From Streptomyces huiliensis (lineage in GTDB: Bacteria > Actinomycetota > Actinomycetes > Streptomycetales > Streptomycetaceae): a DNA stretch of 64,000 nucleotides. Below the pieces are notes generated by a model that was not told where the DNA came from, ran no database searches, and worked only from the letters and a program-made list of their open reading frames with translations. Location of the stretch: NCBI RefSeq assembly GCF_020037025.1, contig NZ_JAIQLH010000002.1:1-64000 (forward strand), in the 5' to 3' direction. The position numbers and the translations under genes were made by a program. Every line of letters starts with the position of its first letter. Position 1 is the stretch's first letter. This document shows, in pieces, positions 8,542 through 17,758 of the stretch.

Positions 8542-9288
8542 ATGCCGGGAGGCAGACTCACCCAGCAGGAGCGTCGGCAGATCGCCCAGGGGCTGGCCGA
8601 CGACCTCGCCTACGCCGAGATCGCCCGGCGCCTCGACCGTCCGACCTCGACGGTCACCCGCGAGGTGATGCGCAACGGCGGCCCCACCGCCTACCGCGCC
8701 GACCTGGCGCACCGCGCCACCGAACGCCGCGCCCGGCGGCGCGCGCAGGCCGCACCCCGGCCGGCGGAGGCACCCCCGCCGGCCCACGGACGCGACGCCG
8801 AGGCCGTGCGCGCGTACGAGGAGACGTTCACCACCGTCCTCATGGCGTCGGGCATGCCCAGGATGACGGCCCGGGTGCTGGCCTGCCTCACCCTCGCCGA
8901 CTCGGGCAGCCTCACCGCGTCCGAACTCGTCCGGCGGCTCCAGGTCAGCCCGGCGTCCGTCTCCAAGGCGGCCGCGTTCCTCGAAAGCCAGGGCCTGATC
9001 CGCCGGGAGCGCGGCGAGGGCCGCCGCGAGCGCTACGTCGTCGACGACGACGTCTGGTACCAGTCGATGATGGCCAGCGCCCGCTCCCTCGCCGGACTCA
9101 TCGAGACCGCGCGGCAGGGCGTCGGCGTCCTGGGCCCCGCCACCCCGGCCGGCACCCGCATGGAGAACATCGCCCGCTTCCTCGACTTCGTCTACGAAAG
9201 CACCGTCCGCGCCGCGGAGCAGGCCCGGGAAGTGCTCCACACGAAGGCGGAACCGGTCGCGGAGGAGGCGCCCCCGGCCGCCCGGTAG
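8542..9288 (+). CDS. Two-domain transcriptional regulator: IS30-like HTH plus GbsR/MarR winged helix
   Basis: A 248-residue DNA-binding protein. Residues 1-45 form an HTH of the kind found in IS30 transposases (LTQQERRQIAQGLADDLAY, then EIARRLDRPTSTVTREVMRNGG). An Ala/Arg/Pro linker follows, and residues ~90-165 form a GbsR/MarR-type winged helix (LTASELVRRLQVSPASVSKA, then RERGEGRRERY in the wing). The start at 8542 follows AAGGAG. It most likely controls itself and the divergent DUF4097 gene through the CGTTGCA motifs. There is no transposase catalytic domain, so it is not a broken IS. Confidence 0.85.
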   Translation: MPGGRLTQQERRQIAQGLADDLAYAEIARRLDRPTSTVTREVMRNGGPTAYRADLAHRATERRARRRAQAAPRPAEAPPPAHGRDAEAVRAYEETFTTVLMASGMPRMTARVLACLTLADSGSLTASELVRRLQVSPASVSKAAAFLESQGLIRRERGEGRRERYVVDDDVWYQSMMASARSLAGLIETARQGVGVLGPATPAGTRMENIARFLDFVYESTVRAAEQAREVLHTKAEPVAEEAPPAAR

Positions 9289-9307
9289 CTCACACCGCCC
9301 GCCGCGC

Positions 9308-9997
9308 CTACCGCAGCGGCCACCTCCCGTCCACCACGGCCCCCTCGTGCCCCTGCCGCCGCAGCCATGCCTGGTAACCCGCGGCCCACTCGCCGTACCA
9401 CCGCACCTGCCGGCGGTGCAGCTCCGCCAGGTCGGCCTCCCCTATGCGCGGGTGGCGCTCGGCTATCGCGCGGGCGACGCGGACCGCCGCCAAGGCGTCG
9501 GCGCCCGCCTCGTGGGCGGCGTCGAGATCGACCCCGTACTCGGCGCAGACCGCGCCGAGCGTGCGGCGGCCCTTGCGGTAACGGTCGACGGCACGGTCGA
9601 TGGTGAGGGGGTCGATGACCGGGCCGAGGCCGTCCGGCAGCAGCGGCGGCAGGTCGTGGCGGCGCAGCTCGGCGGCGAGCAGGCTGAGGTCGAAGGCGGC
9701 GTTGTAGGCGACGACCGGAGTGCCCGCCGCCCAGTGGGCGGCCAGCGTGCGCCCTATCTCCGCGACCACCTCGCGCGCGGGGCGGCCCTCCGCCGCCGCC
9801 CGTTCCCCGGTGATGCCGTGGATGGCGGCGGCCTCGTCCGGAATGGGCACGCCGGGATCGGCGAGCCAGCCGCGCCGGCCCACCGGTTCACCCGCCTTGG
9901 TCTCGACGACGGCCGCCGTGACGATCCGCGCCTCCGCCGGGTCCGTCCCCGTCGTCTCCAGGTCGAACCCGACCAGCAACTCCCCGTGCCAACCCAT
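9308..9997 (-). CDS. DnaQ-like 3'-5' exonuclease
   Basis: A 229-residue DEDD-family exonuclease resembling the epsilon proofreading subunit. All motifs are present: Exo I FDLETTGTDP, the HGITGE segment, Exo II NAAFDLSLL, and Exo III HEAGADALAA with its histidine and aspartate. The ATG at 9997 follows GAGGGGGGA; upstream in-frame starts lack such a site. It is a single-domain protein with no helicase or GIY-YIG partner, and it could act in repair or RNA/DNA end trimming. No partner gene is adjacent. Confidence 0.88.
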   Translation of the reverse strand: MGWHGELLVGFDLETTGTDPAEARIVTAAVVETKAGEPVGRRGWLADPGVPIPDEAAAIHGITGERAAAEGRPAREVVAEIGRTLAAHWAAGTPVVAYNAAFDLSLLAAELRRHDLPPLLPDGLGPVIDPLTIDRAVDRYRKGRRTLGAVCAEYGVDLDAAHEAGADALAAVRVARAIAERHPRIGEADLAELHRRQVRWYGEWAAGYQAWLRRQGHEGAVVDGRWPLR

Positions 9998-10120
9998 GGC
10001 ACATCCCCCCTCGGTGGTGCTTTCCCCGTTGGACCACCAGCCTCGCACGGGGCACTGACAACGGGGTGACGTGCCGTCATGCCAGCCGACGGACAAGCGA
10101 AGCCCTACGTCAGGGGGCGC

Positions 10121-10202
10121 TGAGCATCAGGAGACGGCCAGCAAGGAGACGGTCAGCATCAGGAGACCCCGAGCATCAGGGGCCACAGATCATCAGGAGA
10201 CC
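10121..10202. repeat. Imperfect GCATCAGGAGAC repeats
   Basis: Four or five degenerate units built on AGCATCAGGAGAC lie between the exonuclease start and the 3' end of the HEPN-protein gene, overlapping that gene's stop codon. They resemble the array at 5501-5650 in also overlapping a stop codon. Function is unknown. Confidence 0.6.
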
Positions 10203-11431
10203 TGCCGAGAGTCCTGCCAGACCCCTTCGAACTCCTCGCGATAGGTGTCGAACAGCCCGTGCTCGTCCGGCGCCTGCGCCCGCGCCTCGGTCCGCCGCCC
10301 GCCGCGCAGCACCAGCACCGGCGCCTCCATCCCGCGCGCCTTGCGCAGGTAGGGCTGGACGACGGCGAGCCCGTCCGGGCCGTCGCCGTTGACGAGGTAG
10401 GCGGTGAAGCGCGGGGTCTCGTCGAAGACGCGGATCTCGAACGCGGCGGGGTCGGACAGCCGGTCGCGCACCCGCCGCATGTGCATGATGTTCATCTCCA
10501 CGGACCGGCTCATCTCGCCCTTCTTCAGGCCGAGCTCGCGCTCGCGGCGGCGGACCGCGCTGCTCGCCGGGTTGAGGAAGAGGAGCCGCGCCCGGCAGCC
10601 GTGCTCGGCGAGCCGCACCAGCCGGCGCCCCGAGTAGTTCTGCACCAGCAGGTTCAGCCCGATGCCCACCGCGTCGAGGCGGCGGGCGCTGCCGAAGAGG
10701 TCCTCGACGGGCAGCTGCCGCTGGAGGCGCACCCGGTCGGGGTGGACGCCGACGACGTCCGCGTACCGGTCGCCGACCAGGTCCTCGACCGCGTCGACGG
10801 GCAGCCGGTCGACGGAGTGCCCGCCGGGCCCGCTGCCGAGGATGTCCAGGAGCCGGGCGGAGGCCCGTTCCGCCTGGTCGAGGACGGTCCGGGAGAGGGC
10901 GCGGTTGCGGGAGACGACGTTCCGGGTGACTTCCAGCTCGTCGAGGGCCAGTTCGAGTTCGCGCCGGTCGTCGAGGTAGGGCTCGAAGCACGGCCAGTGC
11001 TGGACGAGGAGTTCCCGCAGCTGGGGCAGGGTGAGGAAGCTGAGGACGTTGTCGTCGGCCGGGTCCAGGAGGTAGCCCTTGCGGCGGCTGACCTCGCGGA
11101 CGGCGACGGCCCGCTGCACCCACTCCTGCCCGGCGGGCCCGGCCGCGGCGACGACCCACTCGTCCTCGCCGTGCACCGGTTCGTACACCGGGCGCAGCAC
11201 GGCGGCGACGACGGCGCGCAGCCGCTGTTCGACGAGATTCAGCCAGATGTAGGCGCGGCCGGCGCGGCGTGCGCGGGTGCGCACCTCGCCCCACGCGGCG
11301 GCGTCCCAGTCCAGCTCCGTCCCGATCTCTCCGGGGCGGACCAGCGAGACCGCGCCGAGGGGTGTACCGCCGGGCGCTTCCTCCCCCGCGCCACCGTCCG
11401 CAGGAGGCAGCTCCAGCCCGCCCGAGCTCAC
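10193..11431 (-). CDS. SAV2148-family HEPN-domain protein
   Basis: A 412-residue protein that I recognise as the conserved Streptomyces SAV2148 family. HEPN domains often bind nucleotides or RNA, and some are RNases, but the role of this family is not established. I chose the GTG at 11431 (preceded by GGAAGG) over a TTG at 11467. The sequence is mixed helical with RNRALSRTVLDQAERASARLLDILG and a basic SSAVRRRERELGLKKGEMSRSVEMN segment. No canonical RxxxxH catalytic motif was clearly found. No partner toxin or antitoxin gene is adjacent. Confidence 0.75.
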   Translation of the reverse strand: MSSGGLELPPADGGAGEEAPGGTPLGAVSLVRPGEIGTELDWDAAAWGEVRTRARRAGRAYIWLNLVEQRLRAVVAAVLRPVYEPVHGEDEWVVAAAGPAGQEWVQRAVAVREVSRRKGYLLDPADDNVLSFLTLPQLRELLVQHWPCFEPYLDDRRELELALDELEVTRNVVSRNRALSRTVLDQAERASARLLDILGSGPGGHSVDRLPVDAVEDLVGDRYADVVGVHPDRVRLQRQLPVEDLFGSARRLDAVGIGLNLLVQNYSGRRLVRLAEHGCRARLLFLNPASSAVRRRERELGLKKGEMSRSVEMNIMHMRRVRDRLSDPAAFEIRVFDETPRFTAYLVNGDGPDGLAVVQPYLRKARGMEAPVLVLRGGRRTEARAQAPDEHGLFDTYREEFEGVWQDSRQVS

Positions 11432-11582
11432 CAGTCCACCGCCTTCCGCCCCCCGTTCAATGATCAAGGCAGACTACTGCGCCCGCGGGAGCCGGCGCAC
11501 ACGCGCCCGGTGGCCACCCGGTGAACTGGCCTGCCGGGTGTGGCGGTTGTCCGGGGGCCCTGGGACGGGAGTGAGCTGATTC

Positions 11583-11648
11583 ATATTGAATCCTCCCCTT
11601 CCCGGAAAGGAGGGGTTCCTCCGCCTTCCGGGCGTGGGGATTTCCGGC
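11583..11648 (-). ncRNA. Candidate omega (reRNA) scaffold and right end of the TnpB element
   Basis: TnpB guide RNAs derive from the 3' end of tnpB and the right end of the element. After the tnpB stop this strand reads GC-rich, then a hairpin (CCTCC pairing with GGAGG), then GGATTCAA. A GATTCA-TAT-TGAATC inverted repeat (11578-11592) straddles the presumed edge. If the scaffold ends near 11583, the guide would come from the flanking bases at about 11560-11582. The exact edge is uncertain. Confidence 0.4.
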
Positions 11649-12869
11649 TCAGGCCGCTCGGCGGGGCGGCGCCCCGCCGAGTCTTGCGCCCTCGGCACCG
11701 GCCGGGTCGAGACCAGCCCGGATCAGCATCACACGCGCGGAGTTCTTGTCCCGTGGACTCACGGTTCCGCAGGCGACGCAGGTGTAGGTGCGCAGTCCCA
11801 GCGGCAGTGCATGCTTGGCTCTCGTCATGCAGTGCGCGCAGTCCATCGTGGTGTGCGCGGGGTTGACCAGGTGCACGGCCCTGCCGTGCTTGCGGCCCAT
11901 CTCGATCAGGGCCCTTTTGGTGGCGCCGATGGCGGCGTCGGCGGCCTTCTTCGCCATGGTGGTCCTGGCGAGGAATCTCGGGCGGAAGTCCTCGACCGCG
12001 AGAGCGTCGTGGTCGCGGACAACGGCCTTGGCCCACTTGCGGGCGGTGTCCTGACGCTGCCGGGCGACCTTCTTGTGCAGTCTGGCGAACCGGCGTCCGG
12101 CCGCCTTGTAGCCCTTGGAGGCGGGCTTGCCCCTGGCCGGTGCCCTCCGGGACATCATCCGCTGATAGCGGTTCAGCTTCGCGGCGGCCTTCCTGCCGTA
12201 CTCGGCATGCGGAAGGTCGTGCGACTCGGACGTGGTGGTCGCGGTCTCCCTCACACCCCAGTCCACACCGATCACTCGGCCGGTCCCGGGCAGCGGCAGC
12301 ACCTCGGCGGGGACCACGAAGGAGCAGAACCAGTGGCCGAGGTTGTCCTGGTAGACGCGCACCGACGACGGCGCGGCCGGGAGTTCCCGCGACCACACCA
12401 CCGTCAGCCGGATGCCGCCCGCCAGATGCAGACGGCCATCCTTGAGTCGGAATCCGCGCTTGGAGTAGTTCAGGCTCGGGAGCGCTTCGCGCTTCTTCTT
12501 CCACTTCGGCATCCCGGCCCGGCGGCCGACGGTCCGCCGGTCCCTGATGTCCTTCAGCGCCTTGGCGCGGGACTTGGCGAAGTCCCGTACCAGCTGCTGC
12601 TGCGGGACGCTGGAACCCTCGCGGAGCCATGCCGTGCGGGCACGGGCCTCGGTCAGCATCTTGTCGAGCTGCGCCGGGCCGCAGGCCCGCTGCTCACCGG
12701 TGGCCTTGTTGTGCAGGTGGGTGGCCCTGGACTTGGCGACACACTCGTTCCAGATCCATCGGCACCGGTCCCACTCGCCCATCAGGGCCGTACGGGCGGT
12801 GGACGACACACGCAGCCGGAACGTCCACCGGGCATACCCGGCGCTCTCCGACACCTGATGGACCACCAT
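11649..12869 (-). CDS. tnpB: RNA-guided endonuclease TnpB
   Basis: A 406-residue TnpB, an RNA-guided DNA nuclease related to Cas12. The RuvC triad appears intact: D203 in GVDWGVRE, E293 in VEDFRPRF, and D374 in RDKNSAR. A zinc ribbon uses C344/C347 and C364/C367. The N-terminal wedge region has RWTFRLRVSSTARTALMGEW, and SVPQQQLVRDFAKSRAKALK is typical of the family. The start at 12869 is the first in-frame ATG after the left-end hairpins. No tnpA transposase is present, so mobilisation would need a TnpA elsewhere. The RuvC and zinc residues suggest the nuclease could be active. Confidence 0.92.
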   Translation of the reverse strand: MVVHQVSESAGYARWTFRLRVSSTARTALMGEWDRCRWIWNECVAKSRATHLHNKATGEQRACGPAQLDKMLTEARARTAWLREGSSVPQQQLVRDFAKSRAKALKDIRDRRTVGRRAGMPKWKKKREALPSLNYSKRGFRLKDGRLHLAGGIRLTVVWSRELPAAPSSVRVYQDNLGHWFCSFVVPAEVLPLPGTGRVIGVDWGVRETATTTSESHDLPHAEYGRKAAAKLNRYQRMMSRRAPARGKPASKGYKAAGRRFARLHKKVARQRQDTARKWAKAVVRDHDALAVEDFRPRFLARTTMAKKAADAAIGATKRALIEMGRKHGRAVHLVNPAHTTMDCAHCMTRAKHALPLGLRTYTCVACGTVSPRDKNSARVMLIRAGLDPAGAEGARLGGAPPRRAA

Positions 12870-13166
12870 GGCCCCATTGTGCTCTCGTGGTTGGCGGGAG
12901 ACTGAGCGAACCGTATTCTTCCCCGGCCCGGAGACCGGGGCATCCTCTGGATACCAGATGAAAATCCGGTGCTCGGCCGAGAGAACCGGGGAAGGAGGCC
13001 GGGAAACGGCGGCCGGCGCCCGGAAGGCCGGGGAGGAGTCGCGCCCGTCACCCGGGTGGACGTGGCCCGCCGGGCGGTGGGGGCGGCGCTTTTGGGGAAG
13101 ATCTGTATCTCGACGGTCCGGGGCGACGGTGCCCGGGATAGCCGGAGACGCGAGAGAGTCGAGCCT

Positions 13167-15293
13167 ATGCAGGTCTGGCCGGGACAGGCGTATCCCCTCG
13201 GTGCCACCTATGACGGTGCGGGCACCAATTTCGCGGTCTTCTCCGAGGCGGCGGAGCGGATCGAGTTGTGCCTGCTGCACGACGACGGTTCGGAGACGGC
13301 GGTCGAGCTGCGGGAGAGCGACGCGTTCGTGCGGCACGCCTATCTGCCGGGGGTGATGCCGGGCCAGCGGTACGGCTTCCGGGCCCACGGCCCGTACGCC
13401 CCCGAGCGGGGGCAGCGGTGCAACTCCGCCAAGCTGCTCCTGGATCCGTACGCACGAGCGGTGAGCGGTGCCGTCGACTGGTGTGAGGCGGTCTACGGCT
13501 ACCACTTCGAGGACCGGGACGCCCGTAATGACCTGGACTCCGCTCCGCACATGATGACGTCCGTCGTCGTCAATCCGTACTTCGACTGGGGCGACGACCG
13601 GCCGCCGCGCACCGAGTACCACCGCACGGTCATCTACGAGGCGCACGTCAAGGGTCTGACGATGCTTCACCCGGAGCTGCCGGAGGACATCCGGGGCAGC
13701 TACGCGGCGCTGGCGCACCCGGCGATCGTGAACCACCTCAAGGACCTGGGGGTGACGGCGATCGAGCTGATGCCGGTGCACCAGTTCGTCAACGACCACC
13801 GGCTGGCGGACCTGGGCCTGTCCAACTACTGGGGTTACAACACCATCGGCTTCTTCGCCCCGCACAACGCCTACGCCTCCTGGGGCGACCGCGGCCAGCA
13901 GGTGCTGGAGTTCAAGTCGGCGGTGCGGGCGCTGCACGAGGCCGGCATCGAGGTGATCCTGGACGTCGTCTACAACCACACGGCCGAGGGCAACCACCTG
14001 GGGCCGACGCTCTCGTTCCGCGGCCTGGACAACGCCTCGTACTACCGGCTGGCGGACGACCCGCGGTTCTACACGGACACCACGGGCACCGGGAACTCCC
14101 TGCTGATGCGCAGCCCCCACGTCCTCCAGCTGATCATGGACTCGCTGCGCTACTGGGTCACCGAGATGCGGGTGGACGGATTCCGGTTCGACTTGGCGGC
14201 GACGCTCGCCCGGCAGTTCCACGAGGTGGACCGGCTGTCGTCGTTCTTCGACCTGGTGCAGCAGGACCCGGTGGTGAGCCAGGTGAAGCTGATCGCTGAA
14301 CCGTGGGACGTCGGGGAGGGCGGCTACCAGGTCGGGAACTTCCCGCCGCTGTGGACGGAGTGGAACGGCAAGTTCCGGGACACCTGCCGGGACCTCTGGC
14401 GCGGCGAACCGGCCACCCTGGCCGACTTCGCCTCCCGGCTGACCGGCTCCTCCGACCTCTACCAGGACGACGGCCGCCGCCCGCTCGCCTCCGTCAACTT
14501 CGTGACCTGCCACGACGGCTTCACCCTGCACGACCTGGTGAGCTACAACGAGAAGCACAACGAGGCCAACGGCGAGGACAACCGGGACGGCGAGAGCCAC
14601 AACCGGTCCTGGAACTGCGGCGCCGAGGGCGAGACCGAGGACCCGGCCGTCCTCGCCCTGCGCGAGCGGCAGATGCGCAACCTCATCGCCACCCTGCTGC
14701 TCTCCCAGGGCGTCCCGATGATCAGCCACGGCGACGAGTTCGCCCGCACCCAGCGCGGCAACAACAACGCCTACTGTCAGGACAGCGAGCTGTCCTGGGT
14801 GCACTGGCCGGGCCCCGACGGCACGGCGGCCGAGCGGGCGCGCCGCATGCTGGCCTTCACCCGCGCCATGGTCTGGCTCCGCCGCGACCACCCGGTCTTC
14901 CGCCGCCGCCGCTTCTTCCACGGCCGCCCCGAGCAGGGCACCTTCAACGAGCTGTCCGACATCGCCTGGTTCACCCCGGAAGGGGAGGAGATGCGGGACG
15001 CCGACTGGCAGGCCGCGTACGCCAAGTCCCTGGCGGTCTTCCTCAACGGTGGCGCCATCTCCGAGCCGGGGCCGCGCGGGGAGCGGGTGGCCGACGACTC
15101 GTTCCTGCTGCTGTTCAACGCCCACCACGGCCCGCTGGACTTCGTCATCCCGCCGGACCACGGCCGGCTCTGGCAGGTCGTGGTGGACACGGCGCTCCCG
15201 GACGGGGTGACGGACGACGGCCGGAAGCTCGCGGCCGGCGACCGGCTCACGCTGACCGACCGGAGCCTGGCCGTTCTCCAACGCCCGCTCTGA
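13167..15293 (+). CDS. glgX: Glycogen debranching enzyme GlgX
   Basis: A 708-residue isoamylase-type GH13 enzyme that hydrolyses alpha-1,6 branches of glycogen or limit dextrins. An N-terminal CBM48-like domain (GATYDGAGTNFAVFS) precedes the barrel. The catalytic aspartate lies in VDGFRFDLAA and the acid/base glutamate in LIAEPWDVG, with the transition-state Asp in VTCHDGFTLHDLVSYN. SWNCGAEGET and RQMRNLIATLLLSQG are GlgX hallmarks. The ATG at 13167 follows a weak GAGAGAG. treY starts 40 bp downstream, so the two are probably cotranscribed and feed linear maltodextrins to trehalose synthesis. Confidence 0.94.
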   Translation: MQVWPGQAYPLGATYDGAGTNFAVFSEAAERIELCLLHDDGSETAVELRESDAFVRHAYLPGVMPGQRYGFRAHGPYAPERGQRCNSAKLLLDPYARAVSGAVDWCEAVYGYHFEDRDARNDLDSAPHMMTSVVVNPYFDWGDDRPPRTEYHRTVIYEAHVKGLTMLHPELPEDIRGSYAALAHPAIVNHLKDLGVTAIELMPVHQFVNDHRLADLGLSNYWGYNTIGFFAPHNAYASWGDRGQQVLEFKSAVRALHEAGIEVILDVVYNHTAEGNHLGPTLSFRGLDNASYYRLADDPRFYTDTTGTGNSLLMRSPHVLQLIMDSLRYWVTEMRVDGFRFDLAATLARQFHEVDRLSSFFDLVQQDPVVSQVKLIAEPWDVGEGGYQVGNFPPLWTEWNGKFRDTCRDLWRGEPATLADFASRLTGSSDLYQDDGRRPLASVNFVTCHDGFTLHDLVSYNEKHNEANGEDNRDGESHNRSWNCGAEGETEDPAVLALRERQMRNLIATLLLSQGVPMISHGDEFARTQRGNNNAYCQDSELSWVHWPGPDGTAAERARRMLAFTRAMVWLRRDHPVFRRRRFFHGRPEQGTFNELSDIAWFTPEGEEMRDADWQAAYAKSLAVFLNGGAISEPGPRGERVADDSFLLLFNAHHGPLDFVIPPDHGRLWQVVVDTALPDGVTDDGRKLAAGDRLTLTDRSLAVLQRPL

Positions 15294-15333
15294 GGGGGCG
15301 AGAAGCGGCCTCCGCCTGGGTACGGATGTTCCC

Positions 15334-17706
15334 ATGAAGCGCGACAGCCCGGCGCCTCCGACGGCGACCTACCGCCTCCAGCTCCAGCCCGCCCTCCCGT
15401 TCGCCGCGGCCGAGCGGGCCGTACCCGCGCTCGCCGCCCTCGGCATCTCCCACCTGCACCTCTCCCCCGTCCTGGAGGCCGTCCCCGGCTCGGCCCACGG
15501 GTACGACGTGACGGACCACACCGCCGTCCGGGCCGAGCTCGGCGGCGAGGACGGGCTGCGCGCGCTGTCCCGCACCGCCCGCGCCCACGGGCTCGGCCTG
15601 ATCCTCGACATCGTGCCCAACCACATGGCCGTCCCCGCGCCCGAGCACCTCAACGGGCCGCTGTGGGAGGTGCTGCGGGACGGCCCGGCCTCCCGCTACG
15701 CCCGCTGGTTCGACATCGACTGGGCCGAGCACGGCGGCCGGGTCCTGCTCCCCCTGCTGGCCGGCCGGCTCGGCGACGAGCTCGACCGCTTCACCGTCCA
15801 CGACGGCACCCTGCGCTACTACGACCACGTCCTCCCCCTGCGCCCCGGCACCGAGAAGCTGCCGCTGCCCGAGCTGCTGGACGCCCAGTGGTACCGGCCG
15901 GCCTGGTGGCGGCTGGCCCGCACCGAGCTGAACCACCGCCGCTTCTTCACCGTCTCCGAGCTGATCGCGGTCCGCGTCGAGGACCCGGAGGTCTTCGCCG
16001 CCACCCACGCCAAGGTGCTCCAGCTGCTCCGCGAAGGGGTGGCCGACGGGCTGCGGATCGACCACCCCGACGGGCTCGCCGACCCGGCCGGCTACCTGCG
16101 GCGGCTGCACGAGGCCACCGGGGGCCGCTGGACGGTCGTCGAGAAGATCCTCGCCCGCGGCGAGGAGCTGCCCGCCGGCTGGCCGGTGGCCGGCACCACC
16201 GGCTACGACGCCCTCGCCCACCTCGACGGCCTGTTCACCGACCCGGCCGGCGCCGAGCGGCTCACCGCCGCCTACCGGGCGTACGCCGCACCGCCGCCCG
16301 ACCGCGGCGGCGACTGGGCGGCCACGGCCCGCCGGGCCGCCTGGCGCATGGTCTCCCACGAGCTGGTGACGGAGGTCGAACGCCTCGTCCGCGTCGCCGG
16401 CCGGATCTGCGACGGCGCCCTGCCGCTGCGCGACCACGCCCCCTGGGCGCTGCGCACGGCCCTATGCGAGATCCTCGTCCGGCTGCCCGTCTACCGCCCC
16501 TACGCCCGGCCCGGCGAACCCGCGGCGCCCGCCGACGCCGTGCTGCTGGAGGAAGCGGCGCGGGAGGCCCGCGCGGCCTTCGCCGTGCCGGAGGAGGCGG
16601 ACGCGGTGGACGTGGTGAAGGACGCGGCCCTCGGCCGGCTCGGTGACGGCCCGGACCACCGGGACTTCTGCGCCCGGTTCGCCCAGACCGCCGCCGCCCT
16701 GCACGCCAAGTCCGTCGAGGACACCGCCTTCTACCGCTACGCGCCGCTGCTCTCGGCCACGGAGGTCGGCGGCTCCCCCGGCCGGCCCGCCGTCGCGCCC
16801 GGCGAGTTCCACGCCTTCTGCGCCCGGCTGCAGCGCGACTGGCCCGCCACGGGCACGGTCCTGTCCACCCACGACACCAAGCGCGGCGCCGACGCCCGGG
16901 CGCGGGTGGCGGCGCTCACGGAGTACCCCGCCGAGTGGGCGCGGTTGCTCGCGCGGGTGACGGAACGGACGCCTCCGCCCGACCCGCACATGGCCTGGAC
17001 GGCCTGGCAGAACGCCTTCGGCCTGGGCGAGCCGGACGCCCTGCGGCTCGTCCCCACCGTCCTCAAGAGCGTGCGCGAGGCGGCGCTGCGCACGACGTGG
17101 ACCGAGCCCGACGCGGCGTACGAACAGGAGGTGGAGCGCTTCGTCGTCGCCGGCCCGTGCGGCCCGGCCCACGAGGAGCTGACGGCCCTCGCGGCGGACG
17201 CCGCCGCGTCGGTGCGGGCCAACACGCTGGGCGCGGCCCTGCTGCACCTGACCATGCCCGGCGTCCCCGACGTCTACATGGGCACCGAACGCGTCTCCCG
17301 CACCCTCGTCGACCCCGACAACCGCCGCCTGCCGGACTTCGCGGCCGGGGGGCCCGGCGACCCCGCCTCCTTGGCCGCCGAGAAGCTCCACCTCACCCGT
17401 ACCGCCCTGCGCCTCCGCCGCGCCCACCCCGCGTGGTTCGGCCCGGACGCCACGTACGTGCCACTGACTGCCGACGGCCCCGCCGCGGACCACTGCGTGG
17501 CGTTCGCCCGTTCCGACACGGTGGTCGCGGTGGCGACGCGGCTGGCGCGGGACCTGGAGGCGGCGGGCGGCTGGGGGGACGCGGCGCTGGCGCTGCCGGG
17601 CGGTGGCAGGTGGCGCGAGCTGCTGACGGGCCGGGTGTGCGAGGAACAGGGGCTGCTGGGGTGGTTGTTGCACCGGTATCCGGTGGCGCTGCTGACGCGG
17701 GAGTGA
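15334..17706 (+). CDS. treY: Maltooligosyltrehalose synthase TreY
   Basis: A 790-residue GH13 enzyme that converts the reducing-end alpha-1,4 bond of maltodextrins to alpha,alpha-1,1, giving maltooligosyltrehalose. The N-terminus has the TreY signature (TYRLQLQPALPFAAAERAVP, then HLHLSPVLEAVPGSAHGYDV), then DIVPNHMAVP. The catalytic Asp is in LRIDHPDGLADP and the Glu in VVEKILARGEELP, both characteristic of TreY. KSVEDTAFYRY and the late PGVPDVYMGTE are also family motifs. It works with GlgX upstream and TreZ about 2.7 kb downstream. Confidence 0.95.
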   Translation: MKRDSPAPPTATYRLQLQPALPFAAAERAVPALAALGISHLHLSPVLEAVPGSAHGYDVTDHTAVRAELGGEDGLRALSRTARAHGLGLILDIVPNHMAVPAPEHLNGPLWEVLRDGPASRYARWFDIDWAEHGGRVLLPLLAGRLGDELDRFTVHDGTLRYYDHVLPLRPGTEKLPLPELLDAQWYRPAWWRLARTELNHRRFFTVSELIAVRVEDPEVFAATHAKVLQLLREGVADGLRIDHPDGLADPAGYLRRLHEATGGRWTVVEKILARGEELPAGWPVAGTTGYDALAHLDGLFTDPAGAERLTAAYRAYAAPPPDRGGDWAATARRAAWRMVSHELVTEVERLVRVAGRICDGALPLRDHAPWALRTALCEILVRLPVYRPYARPGEPAAPADAVLLEEAAREARAAFAVPEEADAVDVVKDAALGRLGDGPDHRDFCARFAQTAAALHAKSVEDTAFYRYAPLLSATEVGGSPGRPAVAPGEFHAFCARLQRDWPATGTVLSTHDTKRGADARARVAALTEYPAEWARLLARVTERTPPPDPHMAWTAWQNAFGLGEPDALRLVPTVLKSVREAALRTTWTEPDAAYEQEVERFVVAGPCGPAHEELTALAADAAASVRANTLGAALLHLTMPGVPDVYMGTERVSRTLVDPDNRRLPDFAAGGPGDPASLAAEKLHLTRTALRLRRAHPAWFGPDATYVPLTADGPAADHCVAFARSDTVVAVATRLARDLEAAGGWGDAALALPGGGRWRELLTGRVCEEQGLLGWLLHRYPVALLTRE

Positions 17707-17758
17707 CCAAGCCTCGCGGCGCGTCGGGGGGCGGCGCCGGGACGTCGGCCCCACCCGC

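Larger units (their letters stand above)
11583..12965 (-). mobile_element. Solo TnpB element (IS200/IS605, IS1341-like)
   Basis: The element consists of one tnpB gene with no tnpA, flanked by short hairpins expected of IS200/IS605 ends. On its left side (high coordinates) are CCCCGG...CCGGGG (12921-12940) and TCTGG-ATA-CCAGA (12946-12958). On its right side is an imperfect CCTCC/GGAGG hairpin at about 11591-11624. Edges are estimated from the hairpins, since such elements make no target duplication. It sits between the HEPN-protein gene and glgX and disrupts no visible gene. Confidence 0.65.

Noticed and set aside
8542..9288. A broken IS30 transposase
   Set aside because: The IS30-like HTH is followed by a complete winged-helix domain, and no DDE catalytic region is present.
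11649..15335. A very long minus-strand open frame of about 1,228 codons running from tnpB across glgX
   Set aside because: Only the tnpB part has protein-family similarity; the rest is the shadow of glgX on the opposite strand, as happens in high-GC DNA.
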